A stretch of 64,000 nucleotides of DNA from Cryomorphaceae bacterium (GCA_007116495.1 SKIJ01000017.1:1-64000); one strand, 5' to 3'; positions 46,680-56,131 are shown, counted from the first letter of the stretch. The notes: generated by a model from the letters alone, not told the origin. Translations and numbers: made by a program.

Positions 46680-49631
46680 GCGGAACGCCAGTCCTCCTTT
46701 AGACGGTTTGACAACTTCAATTGATATGTTGGCAATTTGACTCAGCTCAATAATCATGGCCATTCCACGCGATTTTCGTTTTGTGATGGTGTCTTTTTGA
46801 CCGCCATTTCCCGTAAATAATTCATTCCATTCACGAAGGGTGTCATCCGAAACAGTTCCGCCGCTGTTATATACAATCAATGTTTGATCTTCGCTGTCCC
46901 ATCGTATGGTCAACGTTTCTTTTTGGTTGTGTTTGATGGCATTGTCAATGAGGTTGTGCAATACAATCGATAGAATATTTTGATCGGTATATACCACCGT
47001 ATTGGGTGGTACGTCACTAATTACCTCAATGTTTTTTCGCTCAGCTATTCCCGAAAATAAGGAGATTTTCTGCTTTACAAGCTTGGCAAGCGCGACGTTC
47101 TCCATGGTTTTGATCTGCTTCCCAAGGGGGTGCCTGCCCCTTTTGAGGATATCTTCAACGTAAGAGTACAGATGCTCCGTGGTTTCACGTGCCACTTCCA
47201 AATCGCTGCTTAGTAGCTTTGTGCGCCCTTGCGTAAATTCACGAAACATCATCGATAAAAAGCGAAGAGGTGAACGAACATCGTGTGCCAAAATGGAAAC
47301 AACACGTTCATTTTCGTCCGACAATTCTTTTTCTTGTCGAACCAATAACCGAAAGTCTTTGACCAGCGCACGGAGGTGTTTGGTTTGTTCTCCCACTACA
47401 CGTTCCAATGATTCGTTTTGCTTTTTTAAAAAACGCAAACGCAGGCGAAAGAACAACAACACAGAGCCACCAAGAATGACTATGATTAAAAAATAGAATA
47501 GGCTCGTTTTCCAAAACGGAGGAGGTATGGTAAATGAAAACACCTTAGTACTCATTGTGCCTTGTATATCAATGGGTTTTCGTATTTCCAATGCATAGTC
47601 ATCATGCGGTAGGCCAACAAAACGAACAACCCCGTGATCAGGAACAGAAATCCAGTTATTGCTTTCTGATAATCGCACCTCCAGGCCTCCACTGTATTGA
47701 AAAGGAGATTGAAATGATGCTATGTTTATTTCAACAATGGATGTGTTGTGCGGAAGCTTGTCACCGGATTCGAATAATACACCATCGGCTTCCGCTTTAG
47801 TGATAATGAGATGTTCGTTGAGGGCAATTACGGGAACAGCTTCGGGTGTGAAAAAGACCAAGCCATCCATTGATGGTAATACCCATCTCCCACTGCTGGT
47901 AGAAACTGCACATCGATTGCATCCCCCATTAAATTCATTGACGTACAACCCGGTAGTTTTGTCATAATAGCGATAAATCAATGTGCAGTGCGGATTGTCT
48001 TTAAACCGTTTCAGCGTTGTGGGATCAAACTGAAATAGGCCTCTATTCGTAGCAACCCAAAGTGTATTGTTATTGTCAAAAAAACCGTAGTGTGCGAATT
48101 TTAAAAATTCACGCTCGTCTAAAGCAATTTTTGAAAGGGATTTGAAATCGTATAAAAATAACCCTTTCCCGTAGGTGAAAATAATGAGCAAGTCATCGGA
48201 AAGCGGCATAATGTAGCGTACTTCGCCAAGTTCTTGTTGGTTGACTTGCCGGTATTTATTTGTGCGAAAATTATAGTAGAGCAGTGTTCTAAATGTGCCC
48301 AGTAATAGCGTAGAATCAGAAAGTGGATAAACGGTTCGTACGGTATGGTCAATCTTTGCATTGAACTGCAGCTCTTGGGTGGTTAAATCCATTCCGTATA
48401 GTTTGCGCGGATCGCTGCCACCGCTGTCAGTACCGATCCAAAGGGTGTTGTTTATTGTGTCGGCAAATAGTGTAAGCAGTTTGCCGGGAAATGATGTAAC
48501 AACATCTAAAGTTCCGTATTCATCAACAGCTATAAGTTTGTTTTCGTAGGTGCGATAGTGTAATCCCCGTTTATCACATTCTAATGCATTACTCCATAAC
48601 GTAAACATGGTTGTGTCCGTTTTTCCGCTTTCTTGGATGATTTTGCCTGAAGAAGATAAAAAGGTTGTGTCGTTTAATCTACCTAAGCCGTAGAAAATAT
48701 TTCGCAGGTTAATGTCATTGAAAACAGTTTTAAACATCGACTTGCGTTGTAGAACTAAGCCTTTGTGACTGCTTGCAACATACAGGGTGTATCCGTCGTA
48801 AAATAGGGCACGAAGGTACGGGGCTATATCATCTTTAAGCTCTCCTACACATGTTGGGATTAAGGTGCCATCATTTGTTTGCTCAAGTTTGTAGATACGA
48901 TTGTAATTGGTGAAAAAAAGTTGATTTTCCGCTGCATTCCAAATGTATTGATCAAAAAGGCCGTGCATGTTCTCCGGCAGTGCAATGTGTTTCATTTGTT
49001 GTCCGTTCCACACCGTATAAAACGTATCAAACGCCAAGTATAAATAGTCGTTCCATTGGGCAATAGCATACAATTCTTTCCCCTGAGGAACATCTATTTC
49101 GACTGTATCATTTTGGTAAATGTACAATTGGTCGGCGTTATCGACTTTCCAAGTGTGTTTCTTGGAGTTCAGAATCTTTGGGTCAGAAGAGTGTTCAACG
49201 GCCTTGGTAGAGTATGTTTGAAATTGTGTGTCATATTCAGTGCTGCTTGGTGTATTAATTCTACTAACACTTAGGTCTGCAATGTCAACATACTCGTTAT
49301 TTGAATTTTTGGCAATCAGTCGGTTATTATTGCGTTTTATGTAGTCGAAACGATTCGAGGTAAGTCCAAAATCCCCTGCGTTAAAGGTTGTAAAACTGCT
49401 GCCGTTAAAATAGGCTATTCCGTTTTCAGTACACACCCAAATAAACCCATATTCATCTTGAGCTACTGATTTTACGTTGTTTTGTGGTAATCCTTGCTCG
49501 TCGGTATAATACGTTGTAACAAACGAAGATTGGCCGCTGAGAGCGGTGCAAAACAAACATGCCACAAGGGTGAATAAGGTATAGGTGAACTTGTTCAAAA
49601 CGATTTTTTTTCGTTGTAAACTTACAAACAA
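46665..49631 (-). CDS. Two-component regulator propeller-type sensor histidine kinase (no receiver or HTH domain seen)
   Basis: N-terminal propeller (YYTDEQGLPQNNVKSVAQDEYGFIWVCTENGIAYFNG), TM PPFWKTSLFYFLIIVILGGSVLLFF, H-box VVSILAHDVRSPLRFLSMMF, HATPase NLIDNAIKHN. Confidence 0.9.
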   Translation of the reverse strand: MFVSLQRKKIVLNKFTYTLFTLVACLFCTALSGQSSFVTTYYTDEQGLPQNNVKSVAQDEYGFIWVCTENGIAYFNGSSFTTFNAGDFGLTSNRFDYIKRNNNRLIAKNSNNEYVDIADLSVSRINTPSSTEYDTQFQTYSTKAVEHSSDPKILNSKKHTWKVDNADQLYIYQNDTVEIDVPQGKELYAIAQWNDYLYLAFDTFYTVWNGQQMKHIALPENMHGLFDQYIWNAAENQLFFTNYNRIYKLEQTNDGTLIPTCVGELKDDIAPYLRALFYDGYTLYVASSHKGLVLQRKSMFKTVFNDINLRNIFYGLGRLNDTTFLSSSGKIIQESGKTDTTMFTLWSNALECDKRGLHYRTYENKLIAVDEYGTLDVVTSFPGKLLTLFADTINNTLWIGTDSGGSDPRKLYGMDLTTQELQFNAKIDHTVRTVYPLSDSTLLLGTFRTLLYYNFRTNKYRQVNQQELGEVRYIMPLSDDLLIIFTYGKGLFLYDFKSLSKIALDEREFLKFAHYGFFDNNNTLWVATNRGLFQFDPTTLKRFKDNPHCTLIYRYYDKTTGLYVNEFNGGCNRCAVSTSSGRWVLPSMDGLVFFTPEAVPVIALNEHLIITKAEADGVLFESGDKLPHNTSIVEINIASFQSPFQYSGGLEVRLSESNNWISVPDHGVVRFVGLPHDDYALEIRKPIDIQGTMSTKVFSFTIPPPFWKTSLFYFLIIVILGGSVLLFFRLRLRFLKKQNESLERVVGEQTKHLRALVKDFRLLVRQEKELSDENERVVSILAHDVRSPLRFLSMMFREFTQGRTKLLSSDLEVARETTEHLYSYVEDILKRGRHPLGKQIKTMENVALAKLVKQKISLFSGIAERKNIEVISDVPPNTVVYTDQNILSIVLHNLIDNAIKHNQKETLTIRWDSEDQTLIVYNSGGTVSDDTLREWNELFTGNGGQKDTITKRKSRGMAMIIELSQIANISIEVVKPSKGGLAFRLELI

Positions 49632-49660
49632 CGAAAATAGCGGATATGTGGCATCTATGA

Positions 49661-49698
49661 CAAAAAAAACGGTGCAGATTTATTAATCTACACCGTTT
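49661..49698 (-). terminator. Rho-independent terminator downstream of the S4-domain gene
   Basis: AAACGGTG-C-AGATT/AATCT-A-CACCGTTT, 13 pairs with one mismatch, TATT loop; the + strand A-run (49662-49669) gives a T tail on the minus strand. Confidence 0.8.
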
Positions 49699-49802
49699 CA
49701 TCAAACCAATTAACCAAACCAAAATATCAACACGTTCACATTTTAAAATGTTTTACTCCGAGGTGATTTTTTTTTACGTTTCATTTTGGCTAGATTGATG
49801 TA

Positions 49803-50174
49803 CTACTGATTTTTTCGCAGTTGCTCATCGATGTCTCGCCTTTCCTTTTTGGTAGGTCTTCCCGTTCCCTTTTGTCTGTTCAGTTTTGCCGTAAGACGAA
49901 TGAAGTCACGACGTTCAAGTTCCTCCTCTTTAGTAACGTCTTCGATATAGTCTATCACACGAGGGGCTCCAACACGCGATGTTGGAATCGCAATTACGTT
50001 GTAAGTATAGGTTATTCCTTCTTTGCGAAGATCAATGACGTTTCCTTCACGAATGTCTTTCCCCGCTTTTGATACAACATTGTCTATCTGCACCTTTCCA
50101 ACTCGGCATGCATCGGATGCCAGCTTACGCGTTTTAAACAATCGTACACTCCATAAAAATTTATCAATACGCAT
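49803..50174 (-). CDS. S4-domain RNA-binding protein (Hsp15-like)
   Basis: MRIDKFLWSVRLFKTRKLASDACRVGKVQIDNVVSKAGKDIREGNVIDLRKEGITYTYNVI. Confidence 0.93.
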   Translation of the reverse strand: MRIDKFLWSVRLFKTRKLASDACRVGKVQIDNVVSKAGKDIREGNVIDLRKEGITYTYNVIAIPTSRVGAPRVIDYIEDVTKEEELERRDFIRLTAKLNRQKGTGRPTKKERRDIDEQLRKNQ

Positions 50175-50179
50175 AGATA

Positions 50180-50187
50180 CAAATGTA
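50180..50187 (-). promoter_or_regulatory. -7 box TACATTTG (reverse strand) for the S4-domain gene
   Basis: caaatgta on the + strand; final G at 50180 is 6 nt from the start A at 50174. Confidence 0.5.
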
Positions 50188-50216
50188 TTTATAATTTAGC
50201 CCTGATACAAGTGACT

Positions 50217-50224
50217 TATCTTTG
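50217..50224 (+). promoter_or_regulatory. -7 box TATCTTTG for the PPTase gene
   Basis: Exact TAnnTTTG match 22 nt before the ATG at 50246. Confidence 0.45.
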
Positions 50225-50245
50225 CAGTTCAAAACAAAAATCTTC

Positions 50246-50866
50246 ATGCCTCTTAAGCAGCGCGGTACAATTGGTCAACTAGAATGGTGTCTGTGGACGT
50301 TTGCTGATAATGACATTTACCCGGAAGATGTTCACGATGGGTTTTTACAAAACGACCGGTTAAACCGCATTTCAAACGATGAGGTACGCGCGCAATATTT
50401 GGCTGCACGAATGGCGTTGCAGTCGCTCGTTGGCAAGCAAGGTGTTTTGGCGTTTTCCAGTAATGGCAAACCAAGTTTAGGTGATTCGGGTTCGGTGTCT
50501 TTGTCGCACACCGTTGGGAGTGCAGCAGCTTGTTACCATCCAAATCAAGACTGTGGAATCGATATTGAGCTAAGCAATCGCGTATTTTCTGATCGCGTGA
50601 TAAAGCGGTTTGCACACCCCGACGAAATGGAACAATTGAATCAGTATGGGGCTGTTCATTTTTGGTGTGCAAAAGAGGCTGTATATAAGGCCAATGGATC
50701 TTCTGGCGTGCATTTTAACGAGCACATCCGCGTTTCGTGGCATAATGATCAAAAAGACGTCTTGTACGGTGTTGCCAAAACACACAATAAAAAAATATGG
50801 AACATACAAAACCGTTTACTAGACGGACTTGTTGTTTCCCTAGTTATTCCGTTCACACCAAAATAA
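50246..50866 (+). CDS. 4'-phosphopantetheinyl transferase superfamily protein
   Basis: SLSHTVGSAAACYHPNQDCGIDIEL and HFWCAKEAVYKANG motifs. Confidence 0.9.
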   Translation: MPLKQRGTIGQLEWCLWTFADNDIYPEDVHDGFLQNDRLNRISNDEVRAQYLAARMALQSLVGKQGVLAFSSNGKPSLGDSGSVSLSHTVGSAAACYHPNQDCGIDIELSNRVFSDRVIKRFAHPDEMEQLNQYGAVHFWCAKEAVYKANGSSGVHFNEHIRVSWHNDQKDVLYGVAKTHNKKIWNIQNRLLDGLVVSLVIPFTPK

Positions 50867-50873
50867 TCATATT

Positions 50874-51647
50874 ATGACGACCATTCAAGATGTAAATAAA
50901 GCACTAGAACCCGCTAGAAATGAAGTGATCAATCACCCCATTTACGCCTCTATAAATACACCGGATTCATTGATTCGGTTTATGGAACATCACGTCTATG
51001 CTGTTTGGGATTTTATGTCACTATTAAAGGGGCTACAGCAATCGTTAACCTGCACAACACTTCCGTGGATTCCGGTTGGAGACGCGCAAACGCGTTTTCT
51101 CATCAATGAAATTGTAACAGGGGAGGAGTCTGACGTGGATGAGCAAGGTGTTCGAATGAGTCATTACGAGTTGTATTTAAAAGCTATGAGTCAGTGCGGT
51201 GCTGATGCGACTTCAGTAACACACTTTGTTGAGCGTTTCTCTGGAGGTATGTCTATAGATGACGCCATCAATCAAGCATCTGTTCCTCCGGCAGCTGCAG
51301 AATTTATGCAATTCACTTTTTCAATTATAGAGTCGGGAAAGCCCCACTTGATGGCAGCTGTTTTCACGTTTGGTCGAGAAGATTTGATTCCCGATATGTT
51401 TGTGGAATTGGTAAGAGACATTGATGCCAATCAAGACGGTGATTTTTCAATGTTAAAATACTATCTAGAGCGTCACATCGAGGTTGATGGAGATCATCAC
51501 AGTCACTTAGCGTTAGAAATGACGGCTCGCTTATGTGGCGATGATGACGTAAAGTGGAAGGAAGCTGTAGACGCCTCGGAAAAAGCGTTAAGACTTAGGT
51601 CAAAGCTATGGAGTGCCGTGCTTGATGAAGTTTTAGTAAATCACTAA
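50874..51647 (+). CDS. DUF3050 domain protein (heme oxygenase-like fold predicted)
   Basis: HPIYASINTPDSLIRFMEHHVYAVWDFMSLLKGLQ; NEIVTGEESDVDEQG; ERHIEVDGDHHSHLALEM. Confidence 0.85.
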   Translation: MTTIQDVNKALEPARNEVINHPIYASINTPDSLIRFMEHHVYAVWDFMSLLKGLQQSLTCTTLPWIPVGDAQTRFLINEIVTGEESDVDEQGVRMSHYELYLKAMSQCGADATSVTHFVERFSGGMSIDDAINQASVPPAAAEFMQFTFSIIESGKPHLMAAVFTFGREDLIPDMFVELVRDIDANQDGDFSMLKYYLERHIEVDGDHHSHLALEMTARLCGDDDVKWKEAVDASEKALRLRSKLWSAVLDEVLVNH

Positions 51648-52349
51648 TTTCTTGGTCGCATTGACCTCTCTGTTATTCGTAATGTGTAAAAGGTATACGC
51701 CCGACGGTAATGGCGGCAGTTCGTATTCCATAAACAGGTGGTTTTTGGTAGGCACAGCATTCCTATGCAGAAGTGTTTTGCCTTGGATATCGCAGAATCG
51801 TATCGCAAAGTCGCCCTCTGCATGAGGAACGCCTTCAACGTCTACGGTTAGCGTGTTGCCGTTGATGCGTGATCGGTTGTCCATTGTCATCAAGCGAAAC
51901 GACCCTGTACTTGCATTGTCCGTGTAGTCCACCATCCAACAGTTTTGCCAGTTAGAGGAATCTGTTTCGTTGCCTTGTGCAGCTCCTCGATGAGCAATGA
52001 TTTCCGCGCATACCACGACTTGCCCAATGCTGCCTCCAATAATTGTCATCTGTCGAGAAACGTTGACGGTATCAAGGGGAGATAAGTTATTGCTCAAAAC
52101 GTGTCGAAAGGAAACAGGGTTTCCCATTTCGAGCAGAGGCTGGCCGTTAAACGTTGGTTGATAGATGATAGAGTCACCGGCTGGGATTGTATTTGGCCCA
52201 TTATTTTTAAATTGCACTTCAAAGGTGAACTGCACCCCCGACACAAAATAATTACGTGGTTGCATCAAGGCAATGGATAGGTCGTGGCCCTGAGCTGTTG
52301 CACACAACGTACATAAAAGCGCCATTACGCCAAGTAGAAAATGCTTCAT
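51633..52349 (-). CDS. Secreted CARDB-like protein with T9SS-type C-terminus
   Basis: HDLSIALMQPRNYFVSGVQFTFEVQFKNNGPNTIPAGDS; C-terminus LPPLPSGVYLLHITNNREVNATKKLVIY. Confidence 0.8.
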   Translation of the reverse strand: MKHFLLGVMALLCTLCATAQGHDLSIALMQPRNYFVSGVQFTFEVQFKNNGPNTIPAGDSIIYQPTFNGQPLLEMGNPVSFRHVLSNNLSPLDTVNVSRQMTIIGGSIGQVVVCAEIIAHRGAAQGNETDSSNWQNCWMVDYTDNASTGSFRLMTMDNRSRINGNTLTVDVEGVPHAEGDFAIRFCDIQGKTLLHRNAVPTKNHLFMEYELPPLPSGVYLLHITNNREVNATKKLVIY

Positions 52350-52463
52350 GAGTCCATTTGTAGATTGATGCGTTTTACGCGTTGTAAATATACATCAATT
52401 CAGAAATAAACAAAAAGCAGTGTTCATTAATCTTTTGAAACCTAATCATCACCGTGAAATAAA

Positions 52464-52493
52464 AAAAGCCCTTCGACGACCGAAGGGCTTTTA
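52464..52493. terminator. Hairpin terminator between the two tandem T9SS genes
   Basis: AAAAGCCCTTCG-acgac-CGAAGGGCTTTT, perfect 12-bp stem with A/T flanks. Confidence 0.85.
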
Positions 52494-52516
52494 AAGCAAT
52501 GGAAAAAATCGAGTGA

Positions 52517-53254
52517 TTAGTTGGTAATCATGATTTTTTTAGTGCTGTTGAAGTTTTTGTTGTCGCTCATGCGCATAATGTAAACACCAGAAGGAACAGT
52601 AGGAATGGTGATTTCATCCTTCACATCGTTTCCGTTGATGGGCAATTGACCGCTTAGGATGGATTGTCCACCAATGTTAATCAAGTCGTAGTTTAGGCGA
52701 TCGGCAGAGCTGTTGATGGTTTTGATGTCAACGAAAAAGGTGTTGTCGAAGAAATACGAGTTATCTTCGGTAAACAACTGACGGAACTCTTCGGTGCTGG
52801 TTGAAGGGCCAACATAGCTGACGTTATTACAGTTTCTCCAATTAGACGAATCCAATTCGCCCCCAGCTGAAACGCCTAATACAGCAATCAATTCAGCGCA
52901 AAATTCAAACGTACCGGAATTGCCACCGGATACGGTAAAGGTTTCGCTAAACGTAATTGAGCCATTAGCTGCGATAGGCGCTTGCAATATTGTGGCGAAT
53001 ACGAAAGGCTGTTGGTTTTGATTCATAAACGGATTGTCGTTAATCAAGGGCACTACACCAATGGTATCACCGGCGGGAATGGCATCGGGGCCGTCGTTGT
53101 TGACATTTACTTCTATGGTAAAGCTTTGGCCGGAGTTGATGGTGCTGGTTGAAGTTGGCTCAACCAATTCAACAGATAAATCGTAAGAAGGTGTTTGAGC
53201 GAATGCTACACCAAAGCTCACAAATGCTGCGCAAGAGAATAATAATTTCTTCAT
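52517..53254 (-). CDS. Secreted CARDB-like protein with T9SS-type C-terminus, paralogue of 51633-52349
   Basis: YDLSVELVEPTSTSTINSGQSFTIEVNVNNDGPDAIPAGDTIG; C-terminus PTVPSGVYIMRMSDNKNFNSTKKIMITN. Confidence 0.82.
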   Translation of the reverse strand: MKKLLFSCAAFVSFGVAFAQTPSYDLSVELVEPTSTSTINSGQSFTIEVNVNNDGPDAIPAGDTIGVVPLINDNPFMNQNQQPFVFATILQAPIAANGSITFSETFTVSGGNSGTFEFCAELIAVLGVSAGGELDSSNWRNCNNVSYVGPSTSTEEFRQLFTEDNSYFFDNTFFVDIKTINSSADRLNYDLINIGGQSILSGQLPINGNDVKDEITIPTVPSGVYIMRMSDNKNFNSTKKIMITN

Positions 53255-53320
53255 GATAAAAGTGATGTTAGTTTAATTTAGACCGCTAAAGTACAACCAA
53301 TAATTAAAATCCCATGGATT

Positions 53321-53851
53321 CTAATAGTTTTTTATGTAATGAAGAGTATAGGTAACGGGTATGCTGCTTAGCCCTGGCAAAGGGATGGGTGTTGCTACAC
53401 TTGTATTCGATTGTACAGTAACGTGGTATGGTCCGTGTGAAATAACGTCTAAGGTAAGAGGGCCATCGCTGGTTTCCAAAATGAGATTTCCACCCCGTAT
53501 GGAAAACGTTCCGGAGTTTCCAATACTTACAGGTATAGGAAAGGCAGGTAGGCCTGGAATGGTTGACAGTTGTAGTGTAAACTGACCGTCGAAATTGAGG
53601 TTGTTAGACTCTACGATCAATCCACCATTGGGGTTTTTATCTGTGCCGGAACTGGTTACGGGTAGGTCGATGCCGCCTAAATCTACGCTTATGGTGGATA
53701 TGTATTCAACGGCATCTAAGTCGTAATCGCCCGGTAATTGTTGCGCTAGTGTTCTAGGAGGATCCGGAATGTTGATATCTATGATGTCCGGGTCTTTATT
53801 GCACGCAAGAATGATAAACGCTAATGTTAATAGCTGTAAAGGTTTTTGCAT
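53321..53851 (-). CDS. Hypothetical lipoprotein (lipocalin-like)
   Basis: Lipobox TLAFIILACNKD; LPGDYDLDAVEYIS...; beta-rich. Confidence 0.65.
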   Translation of the reverse strand: MQKPLQLLTLAFIILACNKDPDIIDINIPDPPRTLAQQLPGDYDLDAVEYISTISVDLGGIDLPVTSSGTDKNPNGGLIVESNNLNFDGQFTLQLSTIPGLPAFPIPVSIGNSGTFSIRGGNLILETSDGPLTLDVISHGPYHVTVQSNTSVATPIPLPGLSSIPVTYTLHYIKNY

Positions 53852-53941
53852 ATGCTAAAGTCTAAAGATGTGAATGAAAGTAATGTCTTGGTTGATTGTT
53901 AAAAAACATGTGGTTTTAAGTGAGTGTAAAGTTGATGCAAG

Positions 53942-54640
53942 TTACGCTAAATCGCGTAATGAGACAATTACCTCTGTTACTTTTTCGGGGTTATCTATAA
54001 GTTTCACGATGGCTTTGGCAATGTCTGTAGGCGCGCTGAGTTCTCCGTTGCGATGATAGTCTAAAAAACGCTTTTGTTCGGGGAATTTATCTTCTGGTGT
54101 ATTGCGAATTGTGGACTGCATGGGGGTGTCCACGATCCCGGGAGCTAAAGACCAAATGCGTATATCGTCATATTCTTTAGCAATGACGGAAGACAATGCG
54201 TCAACGGCTGCCTTTCCTGCACAATATGCACTCCATCCGGGAACAGGGTACTTGCCGGCACCGGAACTGATGTTGATTATGTGGCGCTGTTGATCACTGT
54301 TTGTTTGGCGCAGAAATAACGCACACAGCGAATGTACAGCCCATACGTTCAAACGATAATGCTCTGCTAATTCACTTGGATGTAATGCGGCGGTTTTGTT
54401 AATGGGGTTTATTTGTCCGGCGTTATTGATCAGCAACACGCGATTCTCGTCGACCGGTATGTCAAAGGATAATTTATCAACGGCATGATCGTCTGTTAAA
54501 TCGAGCGATATGTGTTGGTAGTTGGGTGCGTGAATGGTTTGCCTACGACTAATTCCCAGTACACGATGATTGTATGTTGTAAATTCTTCGGCTAAAGCCC
54601 TTCCTAATCCTGTTGAGGTTCCGGTGATGATGATGTACAT
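53942..54640 (-). CDS. SDR-family oxidoreductase
   Basis: MYIIITGTSTGLGRALAEEF; LLINNAGQINPI; YCAGKAAVDALS. Confidence 0.9.
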   Translation of the reverse strand: MYIIITGTSTGLGRALAEEFTTYNHRVLGISRRQTIHAPNYQHISLDLTDDHAVDKLSFDIPVDENRVLLINNAGQINPINKTAALHPSELAEHYRLNVWAVHSLCALFLRQTNSDQQRHIINISSGAGKYPVPGWSAYCAGKAAVDALSSVIAKEYDDIRIWSLAPGIVDTPMQSTIRNTPEDKFPEQKRFLDYHRNGELSAPTDIAKAIVKLIDNPEKVTEVIVSLRDLA

Positions 54641-54661
54641 GCGTCGTATACGTTTGCGTAT

Positions 54662-54669
54662 TACTTTTG
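54662..54669 (+). promoter_or_regulatory. -7 box TACTTTTG for the 54674 gene
   Basis: Final G at 54669 is 5 nt from the ATG at 54674. Confidence 0.5.
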
Positions 54670-54673
54670 TTGC

Positions 54674-55219
54674 ATGCGAATATATAGCATCATTTTGGTT
54701 TACATCCTACTAACTGCTTGTATAATTGAGGAAAGTAGAACAGATGTGTATTCCATAGAGTATGATTGCGACCAGCCAAGTAATGTTTTATTCTTCACAT
54801 TAAATAGTGATGCATCTTCCGAGCGGTTTTTAAAAACCACCACGTTAGAGCTCGATCCCAATAGGATAGCGCAGGACAATGAAAATTACCTCAGTATTGA
54901 GGGGGATTCGGTCTTTGTACGCACATTCATCAACAACAGCGACGGCATCATGAGATTGGATTTGTTGTTTTACCGCGACGGGACGGGAAACTGTTCTGAT
55001 GTAAAAGGAGATGCCGTAATTGTAAAGGGTTATTTCGATGAAAATAACGTGTGGCGAAATCGCTTTTATCCCGTAGATTGTGAGAAACAAACTGAATTAA
55101 TACTCATGTATTACAACCCCGATGAGCGTCAGGTATGCGGTCGATTTTCGTTTACCGTAAGGGTACAAAATCAAATGTACACCGTATCGAATGGCTACTT
55201 TAACTTAACGCTGCCTTAG
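54674..55219 (+). CDS. Hypothetical lipoprotein
   Basis: Lipobox ILVYILLTACIIEES. Confidence 0.6.
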   Translation: MRIYSIILVYILLTACIIEESRTDVYSIEYDCDQPSNVLFFTLNSDASSERFLKTTTLELDPNRIAQDNENYLSIEGDSVFVRTFINNSDGIMRLDLLFYRDGTGNCSDVKGDAVIVKGYFDENNVWRNRFYPVDCEKQTELILMYYNPDERQVCGRFSFTVRVQNQMYTVSNGYFNLTLP

Positions 55220-55232
55220 TAAAGGTTTATGT

Positions 55233-55952
55233 CTAGTGCCTGCAGAAGCAAATGTGTCCTTTTGAACAAAAAACAAGCTGCTCTTCTTTTTCAAGTGTTC
55301 TCAAGCAACGGTAGATACTACTCCTGCTAATACCGGTTAATTCTTGTATGTGATGGATAGAAACAGCAAAATGTTCGTCGGCAAAATGTTTGAGTTGCTT
55401 AAGCACCCTTCTAAGACGGTCTAATGTATCCAGCTGATAATTGTACAATCCGTCGTTGAGTTGTTTTTCAAAGGAACTGTTGAGAACATATAACCATCCT
55501 TCTCTGAGTTCCGGGTTGTTTTCCATTTCTCTAAGGATGAGGTTTCCATCGATGATTAGGCATTGTGCACTCTGACTGATACACGTTAGCTTTCCATCCA
55601 GATACATGTCGTCTGTGTAAACGCCGTTTTGATTCGACAAGTCAACAGAAAGGAGCGTTTCACGTAAACCGTAAACGTTGCCGTGCTTTAGTAACTGCAT
55701 GCCCTCCTTATTTTCGCCCAGCAAGAGCCCTTCAATTATGAAAACGGATTGAATCATTCCATTGTTATGTTGAGAAATGGTCTCATCTCTCTTGAGCTCT
55801 TTAAATTGGCCCATTTCCAACAAGCGCACTACCCAATCCTCGTTGAGGCTGGGGTAGGTCGATTGAATCACAGACGTTGCTTGTTGGTTTACCATTTTAT
55901 TATTTGTATGATCAATATAACGGTTACTGTTATGCAAATGTATGTGTTTCAT
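55233..55952 (-). CDS. Crp/Fnr-like regulator
   Basis: N-terminal sensor-like domain and C-terminal wHTH SIHHIQELTGISRSSIYRCLRTLEKEEQLVF. Confidence 0.75.
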   Translation of the reverse strand: MKHIHLHNSNRYIDHTNNKMVNQQATSVIQSTYPSLNEDWVVRLLEMGQFKELKRDETISQHNNGMIQSVFIIEGLLLGENKEGMQLLKHGNVYGLRETLLSVDLSNQNGVYTDDMYLDGKLTCISQSAQCLIIDGNLILREMENNPELREGWLYVLNSSFEKQLNDGLYNYQLDTLDRLRRVLKQLKHFADEHFAVSIHHIQELTGISRSSIYRCLRTLEKEEQLVFCSKGHICFCRH

Positions 55953-56079
55953 TCTGCCTAAAATATGATTGATATCACGTTATAACCTGAGGGATTACAC
56001 AAAATTAAACCATATCTAAACAATGGAAACGGAGGTTTTGTTGATGTTTACACTGCTTGCATAACATTTTTTCGATGCG

Positions 56080-56087
56080 TATTTTTG
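56080..56087 (+). promoter_or_regulatory. -7 box TATTTTTG upstream of etfB
   Basis: Exact TAnnTTTG match 45 nt before the ATG at 56132. Confidence 0.45.
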
Positions 56088-56131
56088 CACATTCTAATGT
56101 TAATGCGGCCAAAAAAATAAATGATTTATAT

